A program made the translations under genes and the position numbers. A stretch of 64,000 nucleotides of DNA from Halichondria panicea (taxonomy: Eukaryota > Porifera > Demospongiae > Suberitida > Halichondriidae), in contig NC_087384.1 in assembly GCF_963675165.1 (NCBI RefSeq), forward strand, positions 4,147,182 through 4,211,181. The letters are read 5' to 3'. Shown here in pieces: positions 54,211-64,000 of this stretch. Below the pieces are notes generated by a model that made no database searches, was not told the origin of the DNA, and saw nothing but the letters and a program-made list of their open reading frames with translations. Numbering within the stretch: the first letter of the stretch is position 1; each line of letters starts with the position of its first letter.

Positions 54211-56043
54211 ATGGCTACTGTAAATAGACTACCATCAGAAACTACAAAATTGCTACACCTTCAGACTGTTTCAAGGTATAGACTAACTCCCTCTAGATCT
54301 AAACTGTCGCTCAAAAGTGTGTGCAAATGGTCTCCAGCTGTGGGTCTAATATTTGCTTGGACTTTCGTGATTGGTGTCATGTACAAAGGGGCTGACATTG
54401 TCACACGTGTTATCACCGAAGGACTGGAAGACATTGGAGTATTAAAAATAAACAGTACGGTGGACTTATTAATCGCAATTTATGGTTTGCTTGCTATAGT
54501 CAACATGTTCTACCCCCTGGGTGGACTGCTGGCAGACGTATGGTGTGGACGGTATCGAATGGTTGCCACCAGTATATTTTTTCTTTGGTTGTGTCTGGCC
54601 CTTGTGACTGTGTTCGCAATAGTGCATGTATCAACCAATGGAACCACTACAAAAATCGTTCAAGTAGTTTTCCTTGCTCTGTCATTTGTCATGTTTATAC
54701 CAGCTTATGCAGGTTACACATCAAACATAGTTCAACTAGGGTTCGATCAGCTTCATGACGAGCCTAGTCAGTCACTGGGAATGTTTGTGCACTGGCTCAC
54801 TTGGGCAGAGAATTTGGGAATCACTTTAGTTCGCATCTTCAATACAGTGGTGCAATGCACAGAGGGAGACAAGAGCATAGGACAAACAATGCGTGTAGCC
54901 TTTTATTTATGTCCGACGGCTTTCCTAATAATTTTCTCAGTCGTATTAGTGATTACTTTGCTCACCCACCGCTACTTTTACAAGGAGCAAATTCACAAGA
55001 ACCCATACAAGCTAATCCTCAATATTCTGAACTTTACTCGAAAAAACAAATATCCAGTACGTGCACCGAGTGCATTTGTGTACACTTATCACAGAAAGCC
55101 ATCAAGAATTGATTATGCCAAAGAGGTCTATGGTGGTCCATTCACTAACTCCGATGTAGATGATGTTAAAACATTTCTTCGTGTCCTACTTGTACTATTT
55201 GCCCTAGGTCCTATTAATATAATCTATACTTCAACTTCATACACACTATTCCCTCTCTTTGAACTTCACACCGGCATGGCAATAGCCTCTAGTAACTCCA
55301 CCTGCACAGCAAGATGGATTCTCTTGGAAAGTGGGTCTCTTTCTAATTTGATCACACAGATTTTTATGCCCGTTTACATCTGGGTAGTGTATACTGTGAT
55401 GCGAAACAGGGTACCCAAGATTCTCACCCGAATAGGCATATCGGCCGTTTTCTATACACTGTCTGTGGCTAGCATGTTAGTGATTGATCTGATAGGACAT
55501 GTCACAAGGTATATTAATGAAGAACAGAATACCATCTGCTTGTTTTTTCAAAAGAGAGATGACATTGACTCTTTGCACATGAGCTGGTGGGTACAAATAA
55601 TACCAAATCTTTTATTGGACATTGCCCCTATTATTTTGCTAGCCACAACTCTTGAATTCATATCAGCTCAGGGACCACACACAATGAAAGGTGTACTTGT
55701 CGGCCTACTATATGCAATCAGAGGATTCTACCAACTTATCAGTGCTGCCTTCGTATATCCATTTAGTGTCTATTCATGGAGAAAAATTGCTCAGGAGTCT
55801 ACCATTGTTAGTTGCGAATTTGGTTACTTCTTGGTGACGCTGGCATTAGCTCTGGGAGGTGTGGTTTGTTTCGTAGTCAGTGCCTGCAGGTACAAGTATA
55901 GAGTACGTGGAGAGGAAGGGTTTTCCCAGAGTGACGTGGAGGAGGTATTTGAGCGACGAATCAGGCAAGAACAGGAGTACCTGAGGGCATTCAGTCAACT
56001 GGAGCTGTCAGCTTCTTGTCAGGAAGAGGAGATGGCAGACTGA
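54211..56043 (+). CDS. POT/PTR (SLC15-like) transporter, copy 2, intronless
   Basis: I choose the ATG at 54211 because MATVN...ETT.LL.LQ.VSRYR aligns with the start of copy 1. The open frame extends in-frame to 54049, but those 54 residues have no counterpart. From 54211 it is 610 residues. It has the same POT signature (GGLLADVWCGRYRM), the same FDQLHDEPSQSLGMF loop and the same acidic tail. Compared with copy 1, the N-terminal quarter and several helices differ in many residues, while other blocks are identical even at silent positions. The gene is intact and probably expressed, with overlapping but perhaps shifted substrate preference. It is a tandem duplicate. Confidence 0.85.
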   Translation: MATVNRLPSETTKLLHLQTVSRYRLTPSRSKLSLKSVCKWSPAVGLIFAWTFVIGVMYKGADIVTRVITEGLEDIGVLKINSTVDLLIAIYGLLAIVNMFYPLGGLLADVWCGRYRMVATSIFFLWLCLALVTVFAIVHVSTNGTTTKIVQVVFLALSFVMFIPAYAGYTSNIVQLGFDQLHDEPSQSLGMFVHWLTWAENLGITLVRIFNTVVQCTEGDKSIGQTMRVAFYLCPTAFLIIFSVVLVITLLTHRYFYKEQIHKNPYKLILNILNFTRKNKYPVRAPSAFVYTYHRKPSRIDYAKEVYGGPFTNSDVDDVKTFLRVLLVLFALGPINIIYTSTSYTLFPLFELHTGMAIASSNSTCTARWILLESGSLSNLITQIFMPVYIWVVYTVMRNRVPKILTRIGISAVFYTLSVASMLVIDLIGHVTRYINEEQNTICLFFQKRDDIDSLHMSWWVQIIPNLLLDIAPIILLATTLEFISAQGPHTMKGVLVGLLYAIRGFYQLISAAFVYPFSVYSWRKIAQESTIVSCEFGYFLVTLALALGGVVCFVVSACRYKYRVRGEEGFSQSDVEEVFERRIRQEQEYLRAFSQLELSASCQEEEMAD

Positions 56044-59000
56044 TGGTGCATATGGTCAAGGATCATATTACTATGACATGTAGATTAAACAGCTACATAA
56101 TTATAGATATACTTCTAGAACACTTTTAATTTAGTACAGTACTTTATACTTGTAGCTCTATCTCTCCATTTATATGCATAATTCATAAGGCCTGAGACGA
56201 CTATAGATCTATTGTGCTTTCTATTACTGATTAGATTTCCGCTATTAGGATGTGATTGCCTAGCAACGTATCTGGTGGTCTCAGAGGGGTGAGCATTATT
56301 CCTGCCAAGTAACATCAAAGTATGATGGCCACATGACTTAAATAGAATGCCAAAGGACTTGGGATCTAGTATCAGTTTTCGAAGTATGGCCCGCGGGATA
56401 ATTAATCACCAGTTTTTCCATCAGGCCTAAAACTATGGCAATTAATGCCTGTATTATTCTCATCACTGTTATAAAGGTGCCCATTATGTTACCAAAATCA
56501 TGTTAGCATAATCTACCAACCCCTACACTCGACAATGTATCTCGTGGATCTCCATAGGAGTGCTTTAACATACAGGGTTAATATTTAGATGATTAAAGCA
56601 TAGTCATAACTATCAAATGTCATTTGGCATGCAGGAAAATAAAACGGAAGTAGTAGTATAACCTGATCTACTCCAGCCGGTCGCATGCTGTCTCTGTGAC
56701 ATTGCTCAAATTACAATGAGAACGAGAACCTTGTAAGTTACAACAACTGTCAGAAGGGGAGAACTATAGCACTACACCTCACTCGAACCATGCCAATTAT
56801 TATTCAACAACCAACTGACCAATTTCTTCACATCCTTTTTGGTTTTGGACCAACCATGCACTTTTCCCAACAAAATGTTCTTTGCGCTCTCTTGTTATAG
56901 CTTGGCTGAATCAATCCTATAGTATAGTAACTACCGCCACAATTAACGGCGCGCAGAAGCTTTGTTAGCCATGCTTGCGATAGGACACGTTCAACACGCG
57001 CAAAGGAACCATGCAACATTCTAAATAATATTTTTACTGAATGGCCGGCCATCGATGCACAGTGCAGCTGAGTTGGATTTGGTCCTAGAGCTACTCAATG
57101 AATCCACTAGCACAAGGTATATAATACGTTAGAATGCGGACAGGGATTCATTGACCTTTGACCTTGTGCAGACTGACCTAAAATAATTTGGCGGTCTGTG
57201 TTGAACATGCCTATTGCGAGTGCAGCTAACCAGGAAAATGTTTGCGTGAAACACTCTGCGTTATAGGGTGTGGCTAAAACTACAAAGGATTATTTTTATA
57301 GTCAGCATGCTCATTACCTGTCTTGACTGCTCTACAATGTGCTGTACATAGAAATGGTGAAATTGATCACTTTTAATGTTGATTGATAAAAAGTCAAGAG
57401 AATCTTGCTCTAAAAGGTCAACTAAGCAACGCAGCCACTATCACTAAACAAATAAATGCTATACAAGAAGGAATAGCTCTTACTATGAAGTCGTGGGAGG
57501 TCAAGGCCCGTGGTGTCTCTAAAAGTATACTAAAGCAGTTTGAAGGACTATACTGCAAACGTTTATGATTAGTACAGCTTATCCATAGCATGAAACCATA
57601 CTATATAGCACTTAGATACATAATAACCAAGTCAAGCAATGTCCTTTGCTGTTTCGGCTTCACAGCAGGGAAAGAGAAAAGTTGACATGGAGTATTTCAA
57701 GCTAAACTCAACAAAAAGTAAAAACAGAGTAAAGACAACGGACTTAGAGCTTGTCAGTGGTGTAAACTTACTTCTCTAGAGTACCTCCCAGCTCCTGAGT
57801 GATTGCTAGTGGATAGGAGAGCTAGAAACAGTTGAAATATTCGCGAGCGCGAAATCATAACGCGGAGTGTTTCACCTGTTCACACAGGGCGGCCTGGTCG
57901 TTTCCAATCCCTTTCCTGTTCAATCTAGCCTCCTTCGCAGGCCTTCCTTTTTCAGTTTTGTTTGTCACAATGTTAACACCATATGGGAATAATTTTGAGG
58001 AGCAAAGAAAGAAAAAAGGAAGCCACTAAGAAGGTTCGTTCTTTCTTTCTTTGTTCCTCCAATTATTAACGTATTTTATCTTATTGACCGTGTGACAAAG
58101 AACAGAAAAAGGAGAGGCTGCGAAGGAGGCTATGTTCAATCTGTGAGCTAACAAAGTTTTCACGCGTGGTTATTCTGGCGGGAGCTGATGGCGGGTGACC
58201 CTTCTCGGCCACCATACACATGTCGTTCAACATGCCCGAAAAAACTTGGATGATCATAGCTCGTAGACTATTCATGCACTATACCATTTACCTTTGTAGT
58301 ACATGTACTTATGCATGAGCCGTGGTGATGGTGGCGGTCGCAGTGAAACGTGGTAACCACCTCGCGGTAGCGATGGCGTGTGACCCTATCGGCCACCATA
58401 AGGAAGCGAAGCCTGAGTAAATGAAAGCATCATTTGACACGTTTGTGTCACTATGGAAAGTTTACGGGATTATCACGTACAATGGCCTTTGCATGCATTT
58501 TATATACTACATTGTGTAGAAGGTTATGCATGGGCAATCCTACTTTAACCCCCCCCCCTTTATGGGACAAGATTTCTTCTCAAGGTTGTCCCCAACAAAC
58601 TTAAATCCAATCGGTGAAAGTAGGAATTGATGTTGGTGGGAACCGGTGAAAGTCCGACTTGATCGAGGGTAATTTATATTAATTGTTAGCCTATCTCTGC
58701 TCTCACAAGATCATCTGCTATCACCTCATTATAATCATCGACAGATGTAATGGGACTAAACCTGGATGACTATACCAGTACATGTATAATTATACATACA
58801 GTCGTCAGATGATAAGCTCGCTCAGAGGGAAATCCTGTTTGGTCAGGGAGTAGTCCGTATCGGTGGCAGTTTGGGATGGTGTGTCAGTGATTGATACTGT
58901 GATAGTGATATGAGTATTGCTAAATGATAAACATTTGACCGATAAATCCGCGGTGCATGGATTTGGGGATTCTCTCAACCAACTCACCCTGCCACTCCTG

Positions 59001-59337
59001 CACTTCAACGTTATAGTCTTATGAAATACCTCTTACAGTATTCAGCGATCCTTTGTGGGAGTCTCGAGAGGCACAAGTGGCTGCAGATATCCGAAAACCT
59101 TGGAATTAAAGAATTAATACCGGTACATGTGTTAAAAATGTGTTGAGTCATGTAATCTGTGATGACAATATCAGATTCTGCGGTTCTTGAGTTCCATGTT
59201 CATTACAAGATGACATAAACAGCACTCTGCATGGACTAACTATCGGTGATGTCTGCTCTTCAATATAGTGCAAATAAGGATTTAGTCATGTTCATCTGCC
59301 ACCTATAATTAAGTCTTCTTCATCTCATTCCTTGATT

Positions 59338-59374
59338 GGGTTACCCAAGATTCACACCCCAATAGGCATATTGG
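59338..59374 (+). pseudogene. tiny relic of a POT transporter gene
   Basis: ACCCAAGATTCACACCCCAA followed by TAGGCATATTGG matches the POT copy 2 sequence at about 55411-55445 (ACCCAAGATTCTCACCCGAA, TAGGCATATCGG) with about four differences over 36 bp. Flanking sequence no longer aligns by eye. It suggests a third copy once lay here and decayed, or that a fragment was captured. Confidence 0.5.
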
Positions 59375-59518
59375 TATACTATAGTATATAAAACTAGCAA
59401 AATTACTAATTGTAGGGTAGGCTCCCATACACAAAAGGCAATATGCAAGAATGGCTGTCATACTAGATGGAGCACAAAGCACAGAAGCACGTACACCGCA
59501 TTACTAATAAGTTTGCTG

Positions 59519-59706
59519 GTGAAACACCTTAATTGCGAATGAGCCAAATCAGCAGAAAAATTGCTACCCTTTTTTCGATCTAACTATTGCGCTTCTGGCA
59601 AGGATCGTGTGTATAGATTTTACAATTTTATTTGCAATTGCAAAGTGATCAAAATTAACACTTGCATAATTATGTTTGACTCGCAAAACATTCTAGTAAT
59701 ACGGTA
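59519..59706. repeat. MITE-like element, TACTGTATTACTAGAAT family, inverted copy
   Basis: Reverse-complement match to the 40060-40246 element: AATGAGCCAAATCAGCAGAA, CTGGCAAGGATCGTGTGT and the terminus CATTCTAGTAATACGGTA. Confidence 0.65.
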
Positions 59707-59858
59707 GTGATCATCGGTAATGCACAACATAAGAGTGTAAAGAATAATGACACGTAATGACTAACTAATTCATTCAACGTATATACATAGCACAAAGGCA
59801 TAATTTGATATAGTATGCATGTGTGTTCATGAGCTTGCATTTGCTTTTTAGTGTATAG

Positions 59859-60923
59859 TTATGAAGTAGTCGGCTTTGCTCGACGATGGAAGATCAATTT
59901 TCGATACTTTTGTAATACGTCCTGTCTAAAAAGGAAAGCAATACAAATTGTTACTCCTTGAAAGCTGTTTAGTAAAACGACAGTCCTTGTGAACCAAATG
60001 TTTATGAAAGCGTACTTGAAAATGGCACACATCCATGTTATTCCACTGGCAAAGAAGACAGTAATGACAAAACGTGTGTATTGTGCATTTGTTTGCTTGT
60101 TTGAATGCTTTCTGCTGCAAGAAAAAGCATGTGATCTGATCACTAGAGTAACAAGAATAGTAAACATAACCAGGTTGAAGAGCATGGAAATCGAGAATGG
60201 AATGTCGACAAAAATAATCTCTGATATGAGATGGTTTATCCAACAGGCGGTAGGATAACGCGCATATCCAACCCATTCGCTTGTATTGTCAACAATTATT
60301 GCTGCTGTTACGATCGATAATGGAACTCCCCAACCAAACACTAATAGTGCAGGAACTCGTCCGTATCGACAGTTCAGAGACTCTTTCTTCAGTTTACAAG
60401 CATTATTGAAGCAATAAACTGTATCTAACATTGTGACTGACATGAGCATAAATTGTGACAGCAGGAAAAAATGTAGCAACACTGATACAATGTAGCACAC
60501 TTTTGAGTTTGTCAATTGTCCCAATATTACCACTGTTAGATCGAATCCACAATTAGCCAGGCAAAAGTTAATTACCAGCACATGAAAAGAAGTGCAGATA
60601 GTTCGAAACATACATATTGATATTATCACAAAAGCGTCACCGACAATTGACAGACTGCATCCCACCGCTAGTAAAATTCGAAAGAGCTTTGTATCATCAT
60701 AGTTAGGCACACAACCTTGGGGCTCCCCCATCTCATTATAGCACACCACTTGCATCGTCTCGTTACTGTCGGAGGTCCATCTTTCTGGATCACTCAAGTT
60801 AGTTATTGGCACTAGCGACAATCCATTCGAACATGTCAGTTCAGTGCATGCTTGTCCATTGCATAAAGACCTGCTTACGATGATTTGTAGAATAACTATC
60901 TGCAGAATACTAGCTATGGGCAT
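59859..60923 (-). CDS. seven-transmembrane receptor, class B/adhesion-like, intronless
   Basis: A single 354-residue open frame from ATG at 60923. A signal peptide (about 20 residues, hydrophobic, ending near SLCNG) is followed by a short extracellular domain of about 55 residues with six cysteines and N-S/N-E-T glycosylation sites. Seven hydrophobic helices follow (first FRILLAVGCSLSIVGDAFVI). Helix 3 contains LLSQFMLMSVTMLD, and the second extracellular loop carries ARYPTACWIN, matching the CW of secretin/adhesion receptors. A conserved FVDIPFSISMLFNLVMF fits helix 5, and VIRS with basic residues lies in loop 3. No GAIN/GPS cleavage site is present, so it is not a standard adhesion GPCR. 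The ligand is unknown. Neighbouring sequence shows no exons on this strand. Confidence 0.75.
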   Translation of the reverse strand: MPIASILQIVILQIIVSRSLCNGQACTELTCSNGLSLVPITNLSDPERWTSDSNETMQVVCYNEMGEPQGCVPNYDDTKLFRILLAVGCSLSIVGDAFVIISICMFRTICTSFHVLVINFCLANCGFDLTVVILGQLTNSKVCYIVSVLLHFFLLSQFMLMSVTMLDTVYCFNNACKLKKESLNCRYGRVPALLVFGWGVPLSIVTAAIIVDNTSEWVGYARYPTACWINHLISEIIFVDIPFSISMLFNLVMFTILVTLVIRSHAFSCSRKHSNKQTNAQYTRFVITVFFASGITWMCAIFKYAFINIWFTRTVVLLNSFQGVTICIAFLFRQDVLQKYRKLIFHRRAKPTTS

Positions 60924-62870
60924 TTTGATGTTAAGATAATAATAATATTATACTACCTTGCAACTTGGTTTATATTGACAAGCATTCCACATTGCACACT
61001 TACTAGGCGTGTGATAGTTTTCCCATGGCATGCAATTTTTGGTTAATATGTACGAGTAAGTTAATAGTTATTGTGTAGGAGTGAATTAAGTGATATGACA
61101 CTGATTGAGGTATTATAATTCTAACAGTAAACAAGTTTACGGCAAACAGACGTCATGAATCAAGGACGTGTGGTTATGTAAACTATTTTCCTCGGGACTC
61201 TTTTTTCAGATTTTTGTGCTCTCACATCATTCTTACTTCACTATTTTTGTCATGAAAATGATTATTAATCATTACCTAAGAAGTTAATGACCACCTTCGG
61301 ATGTCAATTACTCAATGACTCATGTCATGCATATCTATATTATGACACTAGATCTTTATACAAAGAGTGGCATTGTGCAATTTGAGGGGTCACAGCTATA
61401 GGTGTCTGTTAGACACTGTTTACTAGTAAGCATTTTAGATCATAGCAACCAGTTTCTAGCCAATCAGATTTGAATGTTCTTTGCTACATGATTGTCTAAG
61501 TGTTGTCTAAGTGAATTACATGATTGTCTAAGTAAGTACATGGTTTTCTAAGTTGGATAGAACACTTCCTCTAACCAATCAGATTGCAGTATTTATGGCA
61601 AACATGATCTATGTAACTCCTCCAGCATAAACAGTCCAGATCCCTCGCGAAGAACGAAGTTATGAATTGGCCCAGTTCCTGTTTTATTTGAACATGCTGA
61701 GAGTAAAAAAGAAATCGAGACGAAGAGAAAAAAGTTAATGAATATAGACGTTTAAGTATGTATGGTACCTGGAAATAGGGCCAAGAACTACAAATGCAAC
61801 ATTTTTTGAAAACGGATGCTCGAGACTCACTGCTAGCAAAACCTCTTTCTCAGGTTGCATGTATTATACGCTTTGCTTCACTCAAGATTTCTTATACTAA
61901 GTCTTCATGACAACTTTCATTCCTTACCAGCATTATTATTATAGGACAACTATTTGATTGGATGCATAAAGACATAGGACGACTGTTTCATTGAAAGACA
62001 TAGGCCAACTCGTAGCATCAAAGGGGGTTATTGCACTAGTACTTACAATAGCTAGGATTGGCCGAGGAATGCACCAGTAAGTAAGGAGAGAGAGCCATAC
62101 GTCAAACCGCTGAACAGACAGCATTTGCATCACTACTTTACAAACATTGTTTTGATGCTTAAGACTTTGAATGTGTTCCCCCTGAAATACTCATAATCAC
62201 TTGTTATGTTTGTTAATGGTCCTGCATGTATGCAACATTTGCACATGAATGAAATATACACTTGTTTCAAAGGGTATCCATTAATTGTTGTTGTTACAGT
62301 ATAACATCACTTCGTTAGACAGATATGTACTGTGACAACTATATACAGCATGCCACGAATATTATTTTACTTCCAAAACTGCTAATAAAAGGGAGAGAGT
62401 ATCGAACGAAGCAATACCTTGGATCAGGAAAGTAAAGTGACTTCCTGCTTGGTAACTGACCAATCCGAGCACCTGGAGCTGCCACTTGGCTCAAGGCAGC
62501 AATGTTATTGCCAAATTGGCTGTACACGTACATGTTTCAGTCAGGAAGTTACGTTACGTTCTGATGCAAAGTATGCATAATTATGTTCGATACTCTCTCG
62601 CTAGCTCTTCTTGAAATTATAACAATACATAAATGACCGTGCATGCTAAAAATATATACATATTGTACGTACTTCTTCATTGCATACACTATAATATAGC
62701 TTGTTTTGCATGTACTACACATCATTAACTTGCATAATAGACCTGTGAATAAAGTTGTGATGGATGACATACTACTCTCTCCCACTCGCTTGTTTGATAC
62801 TTTTTGGTGATTACCCCACATAACAAACGTTTTTGTGGGACTAGGAATATAGTTGGTTTCAGCCACTTTA

Positions 62871-62898
62871 GTACCCTCGCTACGCTCGGGATACTAAA
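62871..62898. repeat. hairpin
   Basis: TAGTACCCTCGC and GCTCGGGATACTA are inverted repeats with one mismatch across a 3-nt loop. Confidence 0.6.
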
Positions 62899-63038
62899 TC
62901 AGTGCCTTTGGGCTTCTAAATCCCGTAGACCCCTCCAAAACAGTGTCTAACTCGTTTAGATATTAGTGCGCATGCGCAAACCGCTTGACTACAATACAAT
63001 TACTTGACAACGGAATACTAGGTATACTAAGTAAATTT

Positions 63039-63069
63039 GCAGGTATACTAAGTCCCATAGTATACCTGC
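63039..63069. repeat. perfect 12-bp inverted repeat
   Basis: GCAGGTATACTA and TAGTATACCTGC flank AGTCCCA. Two further GTATACTA words lie just upstream. Confidence 0.75.
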
Positions 63070-63083
63070 TCTGAGGCACTTTT

Positions 63084-63113
63084 CCCATGTACTTCCCATG
63101 TACTTCCCATGTA
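63084..63113. repeat. short tandem repeat CCCATGTACTT
   Basis: Three consecutive copies of an 11-bp unit; the last is changed to end in GATC. Confidence 0.75.
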
Positions 63114-64000
63114 GATCTTATCAACTAGTGTCTAATCAATAATTATACTACTGCACTGGAATTTGTACAGTAAAGCAGTGCATGCTATTACATACCACAT
63201 CTGTAGCAATAACTGTACGTTGTTAAGCTGTAGTTGCATGATGTTAAGCCACGATTACAAAGGGGCTATTTTTAAACAGCGCCAAGCTAAGAGCGCAGCG
63301 AAAACTGATCATAATAATCAGCACTCAATTATAGCATGGCTACTATAACAATTAAGCACTGTTTACAGCACCCGGCTTTGCCTCATGCAATTAGAGGGCT
63401 TTGCCATTGCAACTTTGCCGAGTCTCAAAGACTAGTTATCTACACATGTTCTGAATAGGAAAAAGCAGACGGTGATGTACTTCTTTGAGCAGGTTTATTG
63501 TATGTACATGTATATTATCAGTTATCGTGATGATTTATTTTATTTTACAGACGTTAGAAGCAGTTCTGCATGTATGTTCACAATAAAGGAATGATGCATG
63601 CAGAAGAGGTACAACAGACGCGGTGCAGCTCTGAAATTAGCAATTACATTCACAATCACGTGTCACAGTTAGCATCAATTTGGACACCCTGAGAGCTCTC
63701 ATGCATAGGGTGGAAACCATTTCCATTGTTTCCGTGGTGCTGTGATTATTGTCGAGTTAGCAAACAATAATGTGTGTAGCTACAAAATGCTCAGTACAGG
63801 GACCACATGCTTGAGAATTAATAACAGGCTAGCTACTTAGAAGTGCATGATTTGCCTGTTGTTTAGTTACGAAATCGCTAATTTCCAGACTGCACAGTGC
63901 CTGTGAGTGTAGTACCTCCTCTGATTCAATCCCATATTGCACGAGTAACGGTGCTATTAATTATACTAATTGGCTGTAATCACTGTAATGCCAGTAATGG

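Larger units (their letters stand above)
56044..59858. other. intergenic region with short repeats and a POT relic
   Basis: No gene is recognised. Visible structure includes an imperfect AAAGAAAGAA / TTCTTTCTTT inverted repeat at about 58000-58066, a pair of GATGGCG..GTGACCC..TCGGCCACCATA repeats at 58186-58217 and 58371-58400, paired CGGTGAAAGT motifs at 58612 and 58642, the POT relic at 59338 and a MITE at 59519-59706. Confidence 0.5.
60924..64000. other. distal intergenic region, repeat-rich, no gene recognised
   Basis: No exon with splice signals or family resemblance was found. It contains repeated TGTCTAAGT words at about 61493-61560, hairpins at 62871-62898 and 63039-63069, and a short CCCATGTACTT tandem repeat at 63084-63113. 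Confidence 0.45.

Noticed and set aside
57383..57568. Open frame of 61 codons with a helical, lysine-rich sequence
   Set aside because: It begins at a non-ATG codon, shows no splice partner and resembles no family; it may be a chance frame or an isolated exon I cannot connect.

Overview
This window looks like nuclear DNA of an early-branching animal, most likely a demosponge. The reasons are short AT-rich GT-AG introns, metazoan gene families (rabaptin, Spinster transporter, KDM2 demethylase, an ITPRID/KRAP-like protein, SAMD15-like), a solo Death-domain gene, very small intergenic distances and many short terminal-inverted-repeat elements. The taxonomic call is inference; no rRNA or mitochondrial sequence is present. 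I assembled gene models by hand from splice consensus, reading-frame phase and family resemblance. In each multi-exon model the exon lengths sum to a multiple of three and all phases agree. Individual boundaries could still be off by a few bases.

Layout. 0.1-0.7 kb (+): a small Death-domain gene behind a TATA-like box. 1.6-3.3 kb (-): a decayed non-LTR retrotransposon fragment. 4.2-10.3 kb (-): a 13-exon gene that joins a Nudix-like domain, degenerate EF-hands and a complete PPP-type Ser/Thr phosphatase. It is transcribed divergently from a four-exon CARD-like orphan gene (10.5-12.9 kb, +), with 179 bp between the start codons. 13.6-21.3 kb (-): a 16-exon rabaptin gene. 22.2-29.65 kb (-): a 12-exon Spinster-type MFS transporter. 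Its start codon abuts or overlaps that of a 14-exon ITPRID/KRAP-like gene (29.64-39.3 kb, +). 39.5-42.4 kb (+): a SAMD15-like SAM-domain gene. 42.6-48.8 kb (+): a KDM2-type JmjC demethylase without the usual CXXC/PHD/F-box/LRR tail. 51.7-56.0 kb (+): two intronless tandem POT-family transporters with patchy identity, plus a tiny relic at 59.34 kb. 59.9-60.9 kb (-): an intronless seven-helix receptor. The rest is intergenic sequence rich in MITE-like elements, hairpins and simple repeats.

The genes do not form one pathway. Several act at membranes: rabaptin in endosome docking, Spinster in lysosomal or plasma-membrane lipid export, ITPRID in positioning IP3 receptors, POT in peptide or nitrate uptake, and the receptor in signalling. 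The most unusual item is the Nudix/EF-hand/phosphatase fusion. Its phosphatase keeps every metal-binding motif, while its Nudix and EF-hand modules have lost canonical residues, which suggests a phosphatase carrying two built-in sensor or scaffold domains.
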